From: SZUA-430 sp034440355
GTDB lineage: Bacteria; Pseudomonadota; Alphaproteobacteria; Micropepsales; Micropepsaceae
Length of the DNA: 64,000 nt
NCBI GenBank assembly: GCA_034440355.1
Contig: JAWXBY010000001.1
Coordinates: 1-64,000 of the forward strand
Direction: 5' to 3'
Shown here: positions 44,762 through 53,390 of the stretch, piece after piece
How the letters are laid out: every line of letters starts with the position of its first letter
Position numbering within the stretch: position 1 is the stretch's first letter
Notes under the pieces: generated by a model
Databases searched by the model: none
Told to the model about the DNA's origin: nothing
Seen by the model: the letters and a program-made list of their open reading frames with translations, nothing else
Translations under genes and position numbers: made by a program

Positions 44762-45053
44762 TCCGGTCGATCTCCTAAGCGGCTTTCGAAACGGCCGGAA
44801 CTGGCGGACTCGTGCGGCTTGAAGATTGACATTCGACACAGCCGTTGCGTGTCCGCCATCGCTGTGCCGCATTGTCCGACAGATCCGGTTTCAGGCGGCT
44901 GAGGCTTCGCGCGCCGATGCGCGCCAGGTCGCGCGGCCCATCGCACAAGGCACAAAAAAACCGGGTCGTCGGACACCCGGGGCGCAACTTCTCTCGATAC
45001 GTCTGAACAGCGCCGAATATCGCAGAAAGCGCCGAAAAAGTCCAGAGAAAGCA
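44762..45053. other. Gene-free region between HTH and TPR genes
   Basis: About 290 bases with no convincing coding frame. It includes the end of the TPR gene's transcript and the promoter region of the HTH gene. Confidence 0.3.
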
Positions 45054-46016
45054 TCACGGCGACACGCCATAGTGCAAGTAGGTCTCGGCGATGGACTGAT
45101 CCAAAGCCTTCGCTGCCACGACATCCGCCGTGCCGCCCGCGCCGTCGCCGCGACGCATCTTGGCCAAGCCCCGGACATACAGTGACGATGCCGCTTTCGG
45201 GTTGATCTTCAGTGCGGCCGTGTTGTCGGCAATTGCGCCTTGATATCGCCCCATCCGGAAAAGCACGAACGCGCGGCTGTCCAAGGTCAGGCAGTCGTCC
45301 GGCTTTAGCTTCAGCGCGTCGTTGCAGTCGCGCAGCGCCGCTTTCAACTGGAGGCCGGCAACAGCACGCGTCCAGCAGCGCGCGTTCAAAGCGCGCGCAT
45401 CGCGCGGCGTAAGGCGCAGCGCCGCGCTTTGATCGGCGATGGCGCGTTCATACTGTCCGCTCTGCCGATAGGCAAAGGCGCGGTTCATCAACGCGTCGGA
45501 ATCTTTCGGCGTGACTTTGATGTATGCGTCGAAATCGACAATCGCCTCGTCGAACTGCCCCTTCACGTTGTGCGCCTGACCACGGTTGAAGAATGCGCCG
45601 CTAAGATGCGCGTCGAGCGTCAGAGCCTTGTCCAGGTCGGTGAGCGCCTCGTCATACCGCGCCAGCGCGAAGTAGGCGCTCCCTCTGTTATTGAACGCCT
45701 CCGCGTAGTCGGGTTTCAGGGTGATGGCCCGATCGAGCGCCTCGATGGCGGCATCGTACATGCCGACGCTCAGATAATCGCTCCCACGCGCGTTGAGATC
45801 CTCCGCGCTCATCCGGGTGGCCGAGTCCAACAGCGGCGGCACACGCCCGCATCGTCCCTCCCGCTTCTCGCGCGGGGTGCACAGTTGTACGAGCGACCCG
45901 CGCACCGGCACGGCGCTTGCGTCCGTGGCCGGTCTAAACGTGTATCGCGGCGCGCCGTCATCCGCCGAGGCTGCTTGCATGAGGCTAAGAGCTATGACGA
46001 ACATGCCGATACGCAT
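45054..46016 (-). CDS. Secreted tetratricopeptide-repeat protein
   Basis: The 320-residue protein has a signal peptide (1-18) and about seven TPR units from residue ~75 on, such as AIEALDRAITLKPDYAEAFN and ALTDLDKALTLDAHLSGAFF. TPR arrays bind other proteins; here a periplasmic scaffold is likely. The segment before the repeats contains two Cys (LCTPREKREGRCG). Partners are not apparent from the neighbours. Confidence 0.82.
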   Translation of the reverse strand: MRIGMFVIALSLMQAASADDGAPRYTFRPATDASAVPVRGSLVQLCTPREKREGRCGRVPPLLDSATRMSAEDLNARGSDYLSVGMYDAAIEALDRAITLKPDYAEAFNNRGSAYFALARYDEALTDLDKALTLDAHLSGAFFNRGQAHNVKGQFDEAIVDFDAYIKVTPKDSDALMNRAFAYRQSGQYERAIADQSAALRLTPRDARALNARCWTRAVAGLQLKAALRDCNDALKLKPDDCLTLDSRAFVLFRMGRYQGAIADNTAALKINPKAASSLYVRGLAKMRRGDGAGGTADVVAAKALDQSIAETYLHYGVSP

Positions 46017-46199
46017 GGGACCACCTGTCGTTTGTTAGCAGCCTCACGCCGATCAAACGCCGGATGTGGCGGTCTCCACTGGCGGCCTCTGACCAACAGC
46101 CTCAGAAAACACCCGCCGCCCGGCGAACGACTTGACCTATCGCAAGTTGCCCCGGCGCAAACCGTGGCTATTTGAAAAAGCCCATTGGAAGGACACGCC

Positions 46200-46898
46200 A
46201 TGATCGTTCGTCGCGGCAGTACATACCGCGATCGCGTCGACGCAGGTCGAAAGCTGGCCGGTCTCCTGTCGGCACATAAGGGCACGACAGCGGTTGTCTT
46301 TGCCCTCCCGCGCGGCGGCATTCCGGTTGCGATCGAGGTAGCCCGCGCGCTGTCGCTGCCGATCGACCTGCTCTACGTCAAAAAGCTCGGCGCACCGCTT
46401 CAGCCCGAACTCGCCGTCGGCGCCGTTGTCGACGGTCCGGATCCCGACGTCGTGATCAACCAAGCCATTTCGAGCCGGCTGGGCGTGTCCAAGGAGGTGA
46501 TCCGCGAACTCGCCAAGCATGAGCTCGAACAAATCGAACGCCGAAAGGCTCACTACGGACCCGAGCTGCCGCCGCCGTTGAATCCGATCGGCCGCACCGC
46601 CATCGTCGTGGACGACGGCCTGGCGACCGGCGCCACCGTGCGCGCCGCCGTCCAAGCGCTCCGCCGCCGTGGCGCGACCCGCGTCATCGTCGCCGTGCCC
46701 GTCGCGCCGACCGATGCCGTCGCCGAACTCGAAGCGGCCGGCGCCGAGGTGGTCTGCCCGCTCGTCAGCGACGATTTTCGCGGAGTCGGCGAGTTCTATG
46801 GCGATTTCAATCAGCTATCCGATCAATACGTGCTAACTGAGCTGCGTGCGTTTCACCGGGACGCCGAACGCAGGTCCAAGCTTCGCTCGGTCGACTAA
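46200..46898 (+). CDS. Phosphoribosyltransferase-family protein
   Basis: The 232-residue protein has the PRPP-binding motif IVVDDGLATGATVRAAV (~residues 138-154) and the N-terminal VFALPRGGIPVAIEVA, typical of the stand-alone phosphoribosyltransferases fused or linked to dienelactone-hydrolase-like proteins. The nucleobase substrate is unknown. GGAAGGA precedes ATG 46200. It is followed six bases later by a membrane-protein gene, probably in one operon. Confidence 0.85.
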   Translation: MIVRRGSTYRDRVDAGRKLAGLLSAHKGTTAVVFALPRGGIPVAIEVARALSLPIDLLYVKKLGAPLQPELAVGAVVDGPDPDVVINQAISSRLGVSKEVIRELAKHELEQIERRKAHYGPELPPPLNPIGRTAIVVDDGLATGATVRAAVQALRRRGATRVIVAVPVAPTDAVAELEAAGAEVVCPLVSDDFRGVGEFYGDFNQLSDQYVLTELRAFHRDAERRSKLRSVD

Positions 46899-46904
46899 GG
46901 TTTC

Positions 46905-47555
46905 ATGTGCTTTTCGGCCGAAGCTAGTTTCCTCGCCGCAGGCGTTACAGGCGCCGCCGGCATCGCCGCACTGGCCAGGGTTGGCACCGCGAGAGAAGTG
47001 CCGCTCGCTCTCATTCCGCTCGCCTTCGCGGCGCAACAGCTGATGGAAGGCGGCTTGTGGCTCACGCTTCCGGTCGCGCCCGCAGGAGGCTTGTCGTCGT
47101 TCCTGACCCAGGCGTTCCTTGTTTACGGGCTGGCGTTCTGGCCCATCTTCGCACCGTTCGCGGCATGGTCCATCGAAACCGTACCGCGGCGCCGCACGGC
47201 GATCGCCGCCTGCATGGCGCTGGGCGTCGCGCTGGCGGTCTACCTCACGGCAACGGTGCTCACGGTGCAGCACACGTCCTGCATCAGCGGCGGGCATATC
47301 CTCTATTCGGTCGAAACCGGATCGCCCTTGTCGTTGGGGCTTCTCTATCTGCTCGCGACCGGCGTTGCCCTCGCCATCTCCTCCCACCGCGCCGTCGCGC
47401 TGCTGGGAGCGATCGTCATCGTCGGCTCGGTGACGGCGCATTTCTTCTATTGGAACGCCTTCATCTCCGTGTGGTGCTTCGTCGCGGCCGCCGCCAGCGG
47501 TGTGATCCTCTTCCATTTCGAACGCGCGCGCATGGCCCGCCGCGCCGCAGCTTGA
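46905..47555 (+). CDS. Membrane protein, DUF6629-like
   Basis: The 216-residue protein begins MCFSAEASFLAAGVTGAAG and has six or seven hydrophobic segments, including PLAFAAQQLMEGGLWL and VTAHFFYWNAFISVWCFVAA. This opening and the QQxxEG motif recur in a family of uncharacterised bacterial membrane proteins. No function can be given. GGTTT precedes the start only weakly; tight spacing to the phosphoribosyltransferase gene suggests translational coupling. Confidence 0.72.
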   Translation: MCFSAEASFLAAGVTGAAGIAALARVGTAREVPLALIPLAFAAQQLMEGGLWLTLPVAPAGGLSSFLTQAFLVYGLAFWPIFAPFAAWSIETVPRRRTAIAACMALGVALAVYLTATVLTVQHTSCISGGHILYSVETGSPLSLGLLYLLATGVALAISSHRAVALLGAIVIVGSVTAHFFYWNAFISVWCFVAAAASGVILFHFERARMARRAAA

Positions 47556-47667
47556 GCCAAGTCAATGCGGCAACCGGGACCGGCGCTTAAGAAGCGCACC
47601 GGGTCCAAACCGCAGAGGCCCTGACGGTGAATTAGGTTAGCATCGCTAAACTCGTGGGATCGACTGA

Positions 47668-48126
47668 ATGGGGCACCAAATTTCGGGCATGGTCGCCCGT
47701 CGCGAAACGTTGGCCGCGCTGGAAGCGCCGTTCGACGGTCAGCCTTCCTTCGCGCTCACCGAGGACTTTGCGTTTCTGCCGCTTGATGACGAAAATCTTG
47801 ACGCCGTCGTCGGATTGAACGCCGGACCCGTGATCGGGGGCTTCCGGTACCTTACGGCGCGCCTGATTGATACCTTGCGCGCAGCGTCGCTGCACGGCGA
47901 TCTAGCTTATGTCGAGACTGAGTATTTCGGCGGCGTGGGAGGCCAAGGCGCGATCGCCTTCGCCGGCCAGAAGATCGCATTCGGACCGGAGTTCGGAGAC
48001 GGTCATGCGATCAATGACGCGTTGGCGATCTTGGGCGTGAAAAGCGGCACAGCACATCGCGATGCGTTTTCCGCGATTGGGCTAGACAGGTATCGCGCCA
48101 ACGACCGATTTGCAGGCCGACTTTGA
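47668..48126 (+). CDS. Uncharacterised soluble protein
   Basis: The 152-residue protein has no signal peptide or membrane segment. Features are an acidic stretch around FAFLPLDDENLDAVVGLNAG, then VETEYFGGVGGQGAIAFAGQ (glycine rich) and FGDGHAINDALAILGV. The pattern looks like an immunity-type or small conserved family protein, but I do not recognise one. Neighbours give no hint. Confidence 0.55.
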   Translation: MGHQISGMVARRETLAALEAPFDGQPSFALTEDFAFLPLDDENLDAVVGLNAGPVIGGFRYLTARLIDTLRAASLHGDLAYVETEYFGGVGGQGAIAFAGQKIAFGPEFGDGHAINDALAILGVKSGTAHRDAFSAIGLDRYRANDRFAGRL

Positions 48127-48223
48127 TCGCAAGAGTCGGCAACGTTGCCGAGAAGATATCGACCACGCCAAGTCCCGGAAACGCTATCCGGAAGGTCGTC
48201 TTTCCGCGAAATTCCTGCGTTCG

Positions 48224-48979
48224 CTAAATCACAATGAGTTTTTCGTTCACGGACGTCGCTACGGCTTGCGCGCGCGTGGCCACGCCGAGTTTTCTCTTTG
48301 CATTCTCGCAATGGAAGCGAACGGTCCTGGCGCTTATGCCCAGGATTTGTCCAATCTCACTATCCGTCTTGCCGAACGCCATCCAGCGCAAACATTGCAT
48401 TTCGCGCACAGTGAGGTTGTAGGGGTTTGCCTCGTGCGCGTGTGGGTCAATTGCGCGAACTCTTACAAATGTGGCGTAAGCAGCAATCTGAAGGATCACA
48501 GAGCTGCGGGAGTCAAGCGTCGGACGTTCGCCGCCAAAAGCGAAAATGGCCGTCAACTCTTCACCGTCGTAAATCGGTACGATGAGAACGTCACCGCGCA
48601 TCGCGACATCAGACAGTAATTCCGACCAGCGCTGACCCGCGCTGGAGGGATCATCCCGAAGTTCGGTCAGTTTGAACGGCTCACTCGACTTGAGGCAACG
48701 CTCAAGCACGGGGTGCGTTTTGGCTAGGCCTTCTCGGTCGATCAGACTGAGTATGGCAAGCACAGAGCTGTCGGCGATAAGAACGGCATCGACCGTACCG
48801 CCAGCCGATTTGAGAGCATCAACAGCTGTAAGTTCAGAGCAACCATAGCGAGCGGCAACCTCCTTCAGTTGAGCCCACAATCCCGCGTTGGTTTGTGCTG
48901 TGGCCATCTTCATCAGGGCATTGCCCAACCAAAGGCCAGGGGCGGGGTTACGTAGATCGACTGCCATTGTCATTCGCAA
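48224..48979 (-). CDS. LuxR-type regulator with autoinducer-binding-like domain (solo)
   Basis: The 251-residue protein has an N-terminal region of the length and pattern of autoinducer-binding/GAF-like domains and a C-terminal LuxR HTH (LTVREMQCLRWMAFGKTDSE ... ISARTVRFHCENAKRKLGV, ~185-235). No luxI-type synthase lies in the window, so it is a LuxR solo, responding to a foreign or other signal. The ATG at 48979 or one 23 codons later could be the start. Confidence 0.82.
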   Translation of the reverse strand: MRMTMAVDLRNPAPGLWLGNALMKMATAQTNAGLWAQLKEVAARYGCSELTAVDALKSAGGTVDAVLIADSSVLAILSLIDREGLAKTHPVLERCLKSSEPFKLTELRDDPSSAGQRWSELLSDVAMRGDVLIVPIYDGEELTAIFAFGGERPTLDSRSSVILQIAAYATFVRVRAIDPHAHEANPYNLTVREMQCLRWMAFGKTDSEIGQILGISARTVRFHCENAKRKLGVATRAQAVATSVNEKLIVI

Positions 48980-49247
48980 TTCCTATTTCGCTCACGGACT
49001 GAGAAGAGAACTTTGGAAGACAGATGCTGCGGCAAGCGGCCCCGCTGTAATGCGGTCATTGAACAGCTGAGGGGGCTTACCCTCCCTGATCTGCATCAAC
49101 CGGCGCGGCCCGAAGAGGTTGATCCACCTCAACCACGGTGTGGCCTTCCAGCCGTAGAAGAGTGGTTCGGGCGTAACGCGGCGTGGCCACACAAGGGCCG
49201 TTACGATCGCGCTTTGCCAAGCGGCTTTTCGTTGGGAGTACTGCTCC

Positions 49248-49637
49248 ATGACTTATTACTTCGCACGGCAGTTGTCGGCCGGATTCGAGGAAGCGATCGC
49301 CAAGGTCACTGAGGCTCTCAAGCGCGAGGGCTTTGGCATCCTCACGACGATCGATGTACGGGACACGCTGAAGAAGAAGATCGATGTCGACTTCCGGAAC
49401 TATCGCATTCTCGGCGCCTGCAATCCGGGCCTAGCGCACAGGGCGCTGGAACTTGAGGACAAGGTCGGGACGATGCTGCCCTGCAACGTCATCGTTCAGG
49501 AGCTGGCCCCCAACAAGATCGAGGTTGCCGCAATAGATCCTGTCGCGTCGATGCGCGCGATCGACAACCCGCGGCTGAAGGACGCCGCCGGCGAGGTGCA
49601 AGCAAAGCTGCGCAAAGTGATCGAGAGCTTGGTCTAA
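49248..49637 (+). CDS. DUF302 family protein
   Basis: The 129-residue protein is a single DUF302 domain: FEEAIAKVTEALKREGFGIL, then IDVDFRNYRILGACNPGLAH and ALELEDKVGTMLPCNVIVQE. The conserved Cys in MLPCNVIV is present. The family often sits with copper or sulphur-stress genes, but its biochemistry is unclear. GGGAGT stands before the ATG. Its TAA overlaps the stop of the convergent MFS gene. Confidence 0.88.
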   Translation: MTYYFARQLSAGFEEAIAKVTEALKREGFGILTTIDVRDTLKKKIDVDFRNYRILGACNPGLAHRALELEDKVGTMLPCNVIVQELAPNKIEVAAIDPVASMRAIDNPRLKDAAGEVQAKLRKVIESLV

Positions 49638-51124
49638 GGCGTCCGAGGCGGACCGGCCTCGGGAACAACGCCGCCGTGCCCCAACGCAGTGCCAGTGCGC
49701 ACGTTGTGCGCCACGGCGGCGATGGCTGCGAGGACCAGCGCTGCAGCGAAGCCGAACGTGAAGTGCATGCCATCGGCAACGACTCCTGACGGCGCCGCCG
49801 CGAGGTCTCCGCCTCCGGCACCGAGCGCAAAGACCGCGCCCATCAAAGATGCGCCGGTGATGAGCCCGAGATTGCGCGACAGGTTGAGCATACCGGAGAC
49901 GACACCCCGCCGATCGACGCCGACCTCCCTCATGATCGCCGCATTGTTTGCGGCCTGGAACAGAGCATAGCCGGCCGTGAGGACCGTCAGCGGAGCGACA
50001 TAACCGGGAACGCCAAGCGACGACGGAATAAGCGAGAGGGCGGCGCAAGCGATGCCCATGCCGGCAAGGCCAACGAGCGTCATCCCTTGAACACCAAAGC
50101 GGTCGACGAGACGCCCGGCAGGTATCCCGGTCGCGGCGGCGACGAGTGGGCCGGCTGTCATCACCATACCGACGCTTGCGGGGTCGAGACCCAATGCGCG
50201 CGACAGATAGAAGGGCCCAACGATGAGGGTCGTCATCACCACCGTCGAGGCGATGGCGCTGGCGCCAAGGCCGACGTTCAGGCGCATGTCGTGGAATACC
50301 GTCAATCGGATCAGCGGTGATGTCGCTCTCGCTTCCGCGAACACAAAAAGTGCGCCTCCCAACACTGCGGCGACGAGGAGGGCGAGGTTCGGCGCGCTGA
50401 AACGTCCGCCGCCGACGGTCATCGCGAGGGCGTAGGCGGATAAAGCCAAAGCCAACAACAGGGTGCCCAAAACATCGAACCGGGTGTCCGCCGCCTTAGA
50501 GACCGAGCCATCAGCAGGCAAAGACCGGTAGGCCAAGAGGAGGGCGAGAAGCCCAAGCGGCGCGTTCACGAGGAACATCGCCTGCCAACCGAATCCGGCG
50601 ATGAGAAAGCCCCCGAGCACCGGACCGAGGGCCGTACCGACCGCCGACATGGTCCCAAGAAGCCCCATCGCGCCGCCGATCTTTTCCTTCGGCACGGTCT
50701 CGCTGACCGTCGCCAACGCAAGCGCCATCATGACGGCCGCGCCGAGCCCTTGCACCGCTCGAGCGGCGATCAAAACCCAAAGCGCCGACGCTGAAGCGCA
50801 AACGATCGAACTGGCGGTGAAAACAGCAAGCCCGATGAGAAGCAACCGCCGCCTGCCGACGATGTCGCCGAGACGCCCGATGCCGACGATGAGCGCCGTG
50901 ATGGTCAGCAGATAAGACAGAACGACCCATTGGGTCGCCTGGAATGAAGCCGCGAACGCCTGCGCCAATGTCGGTAGAGCCACATTCGCAACGCTGGTGC
51001 CGAGCGAAGACAGCAACATACACAGCGCAAGGGCCGCCAGCGCCCATCCCGGCGACCAGGGCGGTGTGTGCCCGCCGTTGTGTTCCGCGTGAGATCCTTG
51101 GGACGTTTCTTGTTTCATTTTCAA
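49634..51124 (-). CDS. MFS multidrug efflux protein (DHA2, 14 helices)
   Basis: The 496-residue protein has 14 predicted membrane segments and DHA2 motifs: GIGRLGDIVGRRRLLLIGL (motif A) and GLLGTMSAVGTALGPVLGGF (motif C, antiporter). Such pumps export drugs or dyes by proton exchange. The divergent gene is a MarR-type repressor with a palindromic site between them, so expression is probably derepressed by the substrate. Confidence 0.88.
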   Translation of the reverse strand: MKMKQETSQGSHAEHNGGHTPPWSPGWALAALALCMLLSSLGTSVANVALPTLAQAFAASFQATQWVVLSYLLTITALIVGIGRLGDIVGRRRLLLIGLAVFTASSIVCASASALWVLIAARAVQGLGAAVMMALALATVSETVPKEKIGGAMGLLGTMSAVGTALGPVLGGFLIAGFGWQAMFLVNAPLGLLALLLAYRSLPADGSVSKAADTRFDVLGTLLLALALSAYALAMTVGGGRFSAPNLALLVAAVLGGALFVFAEARATSPLIRLTVFHDMRLNVGLGASAIASTVVMTTLIVGPFYLSRALGLDPASVGMVMTAGPLVAAATGIPAGRLVDRFGVQGMTLVGLAGMGIACAALSLIPSSLGVPGYVAPLTVLTAGYALFQAANNAAIMREVGVDRRGVVSGMLNLSRNLGLITGASLMGAVFALGAGGGDLAAAPSGVVADGMHFTFGFAAALVLAAIAAVAHNVRTGTALGHGGVVPEAGPPRTP

Positions 51125-51150
51125 GTCTTATGAGGTAGCGTCCATATAGA

Positions 51151-51164
51151 TGCGTGCGCACGCA
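51151..51164. promoter_or_regulatory. Palindromic MarR operator
   Basis: TGCGTGCGCACGCA is a perfect 14-base inverted repeat in the 63-base gap between the divergent MFS and marR genes, a usual place for a MarR-family binding site. Confidence 0.7.
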
Positions 51165-51187
51165 CATAATGTCAAGGGGTGCCGGGT

Positions 51188-51631
51188 ATGGACGGATTCA
51201 TCGAGCTTTTCGACGCCATCGGGGCTCTCGCCCGGCGCAGATATCAAACGGCGGAACGGTTCTTCTCGGAACTCGGGCTCAATCACACCGAGGCGCGGCT
51301 GCTGACCTTGCTGCAGCAAGAAGGTGGCGCCGCCGCCCAGGACGCCCTGTCGGAAATGCTGTATGTGGACAGAACCAACGCCGGGCGCTCTCTCAAGCGC
51401 CTGGAGCAGGACGGCTACATCTCAAAACGGCGGGGCGAGGACGACAAGCGGGCGAACCTCGTGCGCATCACGCCAAAAGGCCGCGAAGCAGCCGCCGCGG
51501 TTTCGAGATTGAAGAAGAAAATCGCGCGCGCCTTGTTCAGCGGCATCAGCGAAGAAGAAGCCCGCGCCGCGACGCAGGTGCTCACGAAAGCTGGCGCCGA
51601 GGAAAAGGATGACCGCACCCGAGGCCGCTAA
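51188..51631 (+). CDS. MarR-family transcriptional regulator
   Basis: The 147-residue repressor has a winged HTH: LNHTEARLLTLLQQEGG, DALSEMLYVDRTNAGRSLKR (recognition helix), and the wing QDGYISKRRGEDDKRANLVR. AAGGGG lies 9 bases before ATG 51188; a GTG nine bases upstream is the alternative. It controls the divergent efflux gene, judging from position. Its last ~170 bases are repeated at 60324-60495. Confidence 0.9.
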   Translation: MDGFIELFDAIGALARRRYQTAERFFSELGLNHTEARLLTLLQQEGGAAAQDALSEMLYVDRTNAGRSLKRLEQDGYISKRRGEDDKRANLVRITPKGREAAAAVSRLKKKIARALFSGISEEEARAATQVLTKAGAEEKDDRTRGR

Positions 51632-51822
51632 CACGCGCGCCCCTGTACGCAGCGTTGTCTGCTTCACGCCACTGCGCTCGCCCGCACACGCCAAACTGCG
51701 GAATACGCCGACCTTGAGCAGCCGCCGCAGGCGACCTGTAGCCCTTCCGTTCAAGCGGCCCCAGTCGAGCTGGCGTAGATATTTGGCATGAACAAACGCG
51801 TTCGCTTGGAAGGACATTCCCC

Positions 51823-52599
51823 ATGGAATATTTTGTTGGTGTCGCGCTGGCCCTGGGCGTAGGGCTCTTTACGACCGTCGCAGGATTCGACCGAGATCGC
51901 TCGCTCTACCCGGTAATCCTGATCGTGGTCGCATCGTATTACGACCTGTTCGCAGTCATGGACGGCGGGTCGGCTCTAGGTTGGGAAACTGGCATCTTTG
52001 CCGGCTTTCTGGTCGCCGCCATTGTCGGCTTCAGATCGAATCTTTGGATCGTCGTTGTCGCTTTGGTGGGGCACGGTTTCCTTGACCTGATGCATAGTCG
52101 ATTGATCGCGAATCCGGGCGTGCCGGCTTGGTGGCCGATGTTCTGCCTTAGCTATGACGCGGCGGCTGGGGCGTATCTCGCCTGGCGGCTCCTTTCCAAA
52201 AAGATCGACGCGACAAACAATTCGAGCTTCGGCCACCGGATACGCTCCCATGTCGACGCGGAGCTTGCCGCTGCGAAAGCCGCCGAACTTGCCGGCGATC
52301 CGTCGAAGGGCTTCCGTCACCTGGAGCGCGCACATGTGTTGGGCCAGCGATCGACGGTGCAACACGTCCGCGTGCACCTGCACATGCTGATGCGGGGGAT
52401 TCGCCACCACGACCTACGTGAAGTCATCGGTCAGAACTTGCGCGTGATCGGCGCAGCCACGACGACTTGGCTAGGCCTCGTGCCGCACGGCAATACCGGC
52501 GGTTCCAACGTCAGTGGGTTCAAACCCATGGCGATTCCCAATGACCTTGCCGGTCTAATCGCTGCGGCGCGCTCTAAAGCTGCAAACTCTAACCGGTAG
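51823..52599 (+). CDS. Membrane protein fused to a DUF3703 domain
   Basis: The 258-residue protein has an N-terminal half with four hydrophobic segments (~1-125, e.g. YPVILIVVASYYDLFAV and IVGFRSNLWIVVVALVGHG) and a C-terminal DUF3703 domain (HVDAELAAAKAAELAGDPSK, HLERAHVLGQRS, HVRVHLHMLMRG, HGNTGGSNVS). DUF3703 usually occurs as a separate small protein near metal-resistance genes. It is followed 8 bases later by phytochelatin synthase, supporting a thiol or metal role. Confidence 0.75.
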   Translation: MEYFVGVALALGVGLFTTVAGFDRDRSLYPVILIVVASYYDLFAVMDGGSALGWETGIFAGFLVAAIVGFRSNLWIVVVALVGHGFLDLMHSRLIANPGVPAWWPMFCLSYDAAAGAYLAWRLLSKKIDATNNSSFGHRIRSHVDAELAAAKAAELAGDPSKGFRHLERAHVLGQRSTVQHVRVHLHMLMRGIRHHDLREVIGQNLRVIGAATTTWLGLVPHGNTGGSNVSGFKPMAIPNDLAGLIAAARSKAANSNR

Positions 52600-52607
52600 G
52601 GCGAGCT

Positions 52608-53363
52608 ATGGACCAAACGTTTCACCGGCGCCCGCTGCCAGAGAACGCGATCGCCTTCTCCTCGCCGGAAGGCAGAGGGGTGTTCGCCGAAGCCATGGCG
52701 ACTGAAGGGTTGAACGGATATTTTCCGCTCGCGGAGCAGTTCCACACGCAGTCGGATCCGGCTTTCTGCGGACTTGGATCGCTGGTCGTAACGCTCAATG
52801 CGTTGTCGATCGACCCTGGACGGCAGTGGAAGGGGCCGTGGCGATGGTTTTCGGAAGAACTGCTCGACTGCTGCGTACCGCTCTCGGACGTGCGCGAGCG
52901 CGGCGTGGATTTCGACGAGTTCGCCTGCCTCGCGCGTTGCAACGGCGCCGATGTCGAAGTCCGCCGCCGCGATGCTTCAGGTCTCGAGAATTGGCGTGCC
53001 GCACTCGCCATTGCAGCAAGTGGGGAGGCCGTGGTTGTCGCGGCGTACGACCGTGCCGCGCTGGGACAAACCGGCAGCGGCCACTTCTCGCCGATCGGCG
53101 GTTATCACGTGACCAGAGATCTCGCTCTCATTCTCGATGTCGCTCGTTTCAAATATCCGCCGCACTGGGTGTCGGCCGAGCGTCTTTGGCGGGCGATGGA
53201 GGGAATCGATCCCACCACGGGCCGATCTCGCGGGTGGCTGATTATTCGCCCGCACATTGGTCGCGGAAAGTCCGCTCGACCGCGTGTTGCGTGCGCGAGG
53301 ACGCAGCGAGGATTGACCGCTGATGGGAGCGTTCGCGCGTACTCATTTCACAGAAGTGGCTGA
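52608..53363 (+). CDS. Phytochelatin synthase (peptidase C83)
   Basis: The enzyme cleaves the glycine from glutathione and, in the eukaryotic enzyme, joins gamma-Glu-Cys units into metal-binding phytochelatins. The 251-residue protein opens TFHRRPLPENAIAFSSPEG, and its catalytic triad is Cys54 (DPAFCGLGSLV), His160 (GSGHFSPIGGYH) and Asp178 (LILDVARFKYPPHWV), each two positions before the plant residues Cys56, His162 and Asp180. It carries a short extra tail after the catalytic domain but no full plant-type C-domain. It may therefore be a glutathione hydrolase with limited synthesis. Confidence 0.92.
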   Translation: MDQTFHRRPLPENAIAFSSPEGRGVFAEAMATEGLNGYFPLAEQFHTQSDPAFCGLGSLVVTLNALSIDPGRQWKGPWRWFSEELLDCCVPLSDVRERGVDFDEFACLARCNGADVEVRRRDASGLENWRAALAIAASGEAVVVAAYDRAALGQTGSGHFSPIGGYHVTRDLALILDVARFKYPPHWVSAERLWRAMEGIDPTTGRSRGWLIIRPHIGRGKSARPRVACARTQRGLTADGSVRAYSFHRSG

Positions 53364-53390
53364 ATCGACCCGCCATATGGAGACTGTCGG

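Noticed and set aside
48980..49247. Possible cobalamin-type riboswitch upstream of DUF302
   Set aside because: Some GC-rich short repeats suggested structure, but no recognisable B12-box sequence or metabolite-related gene supports it.
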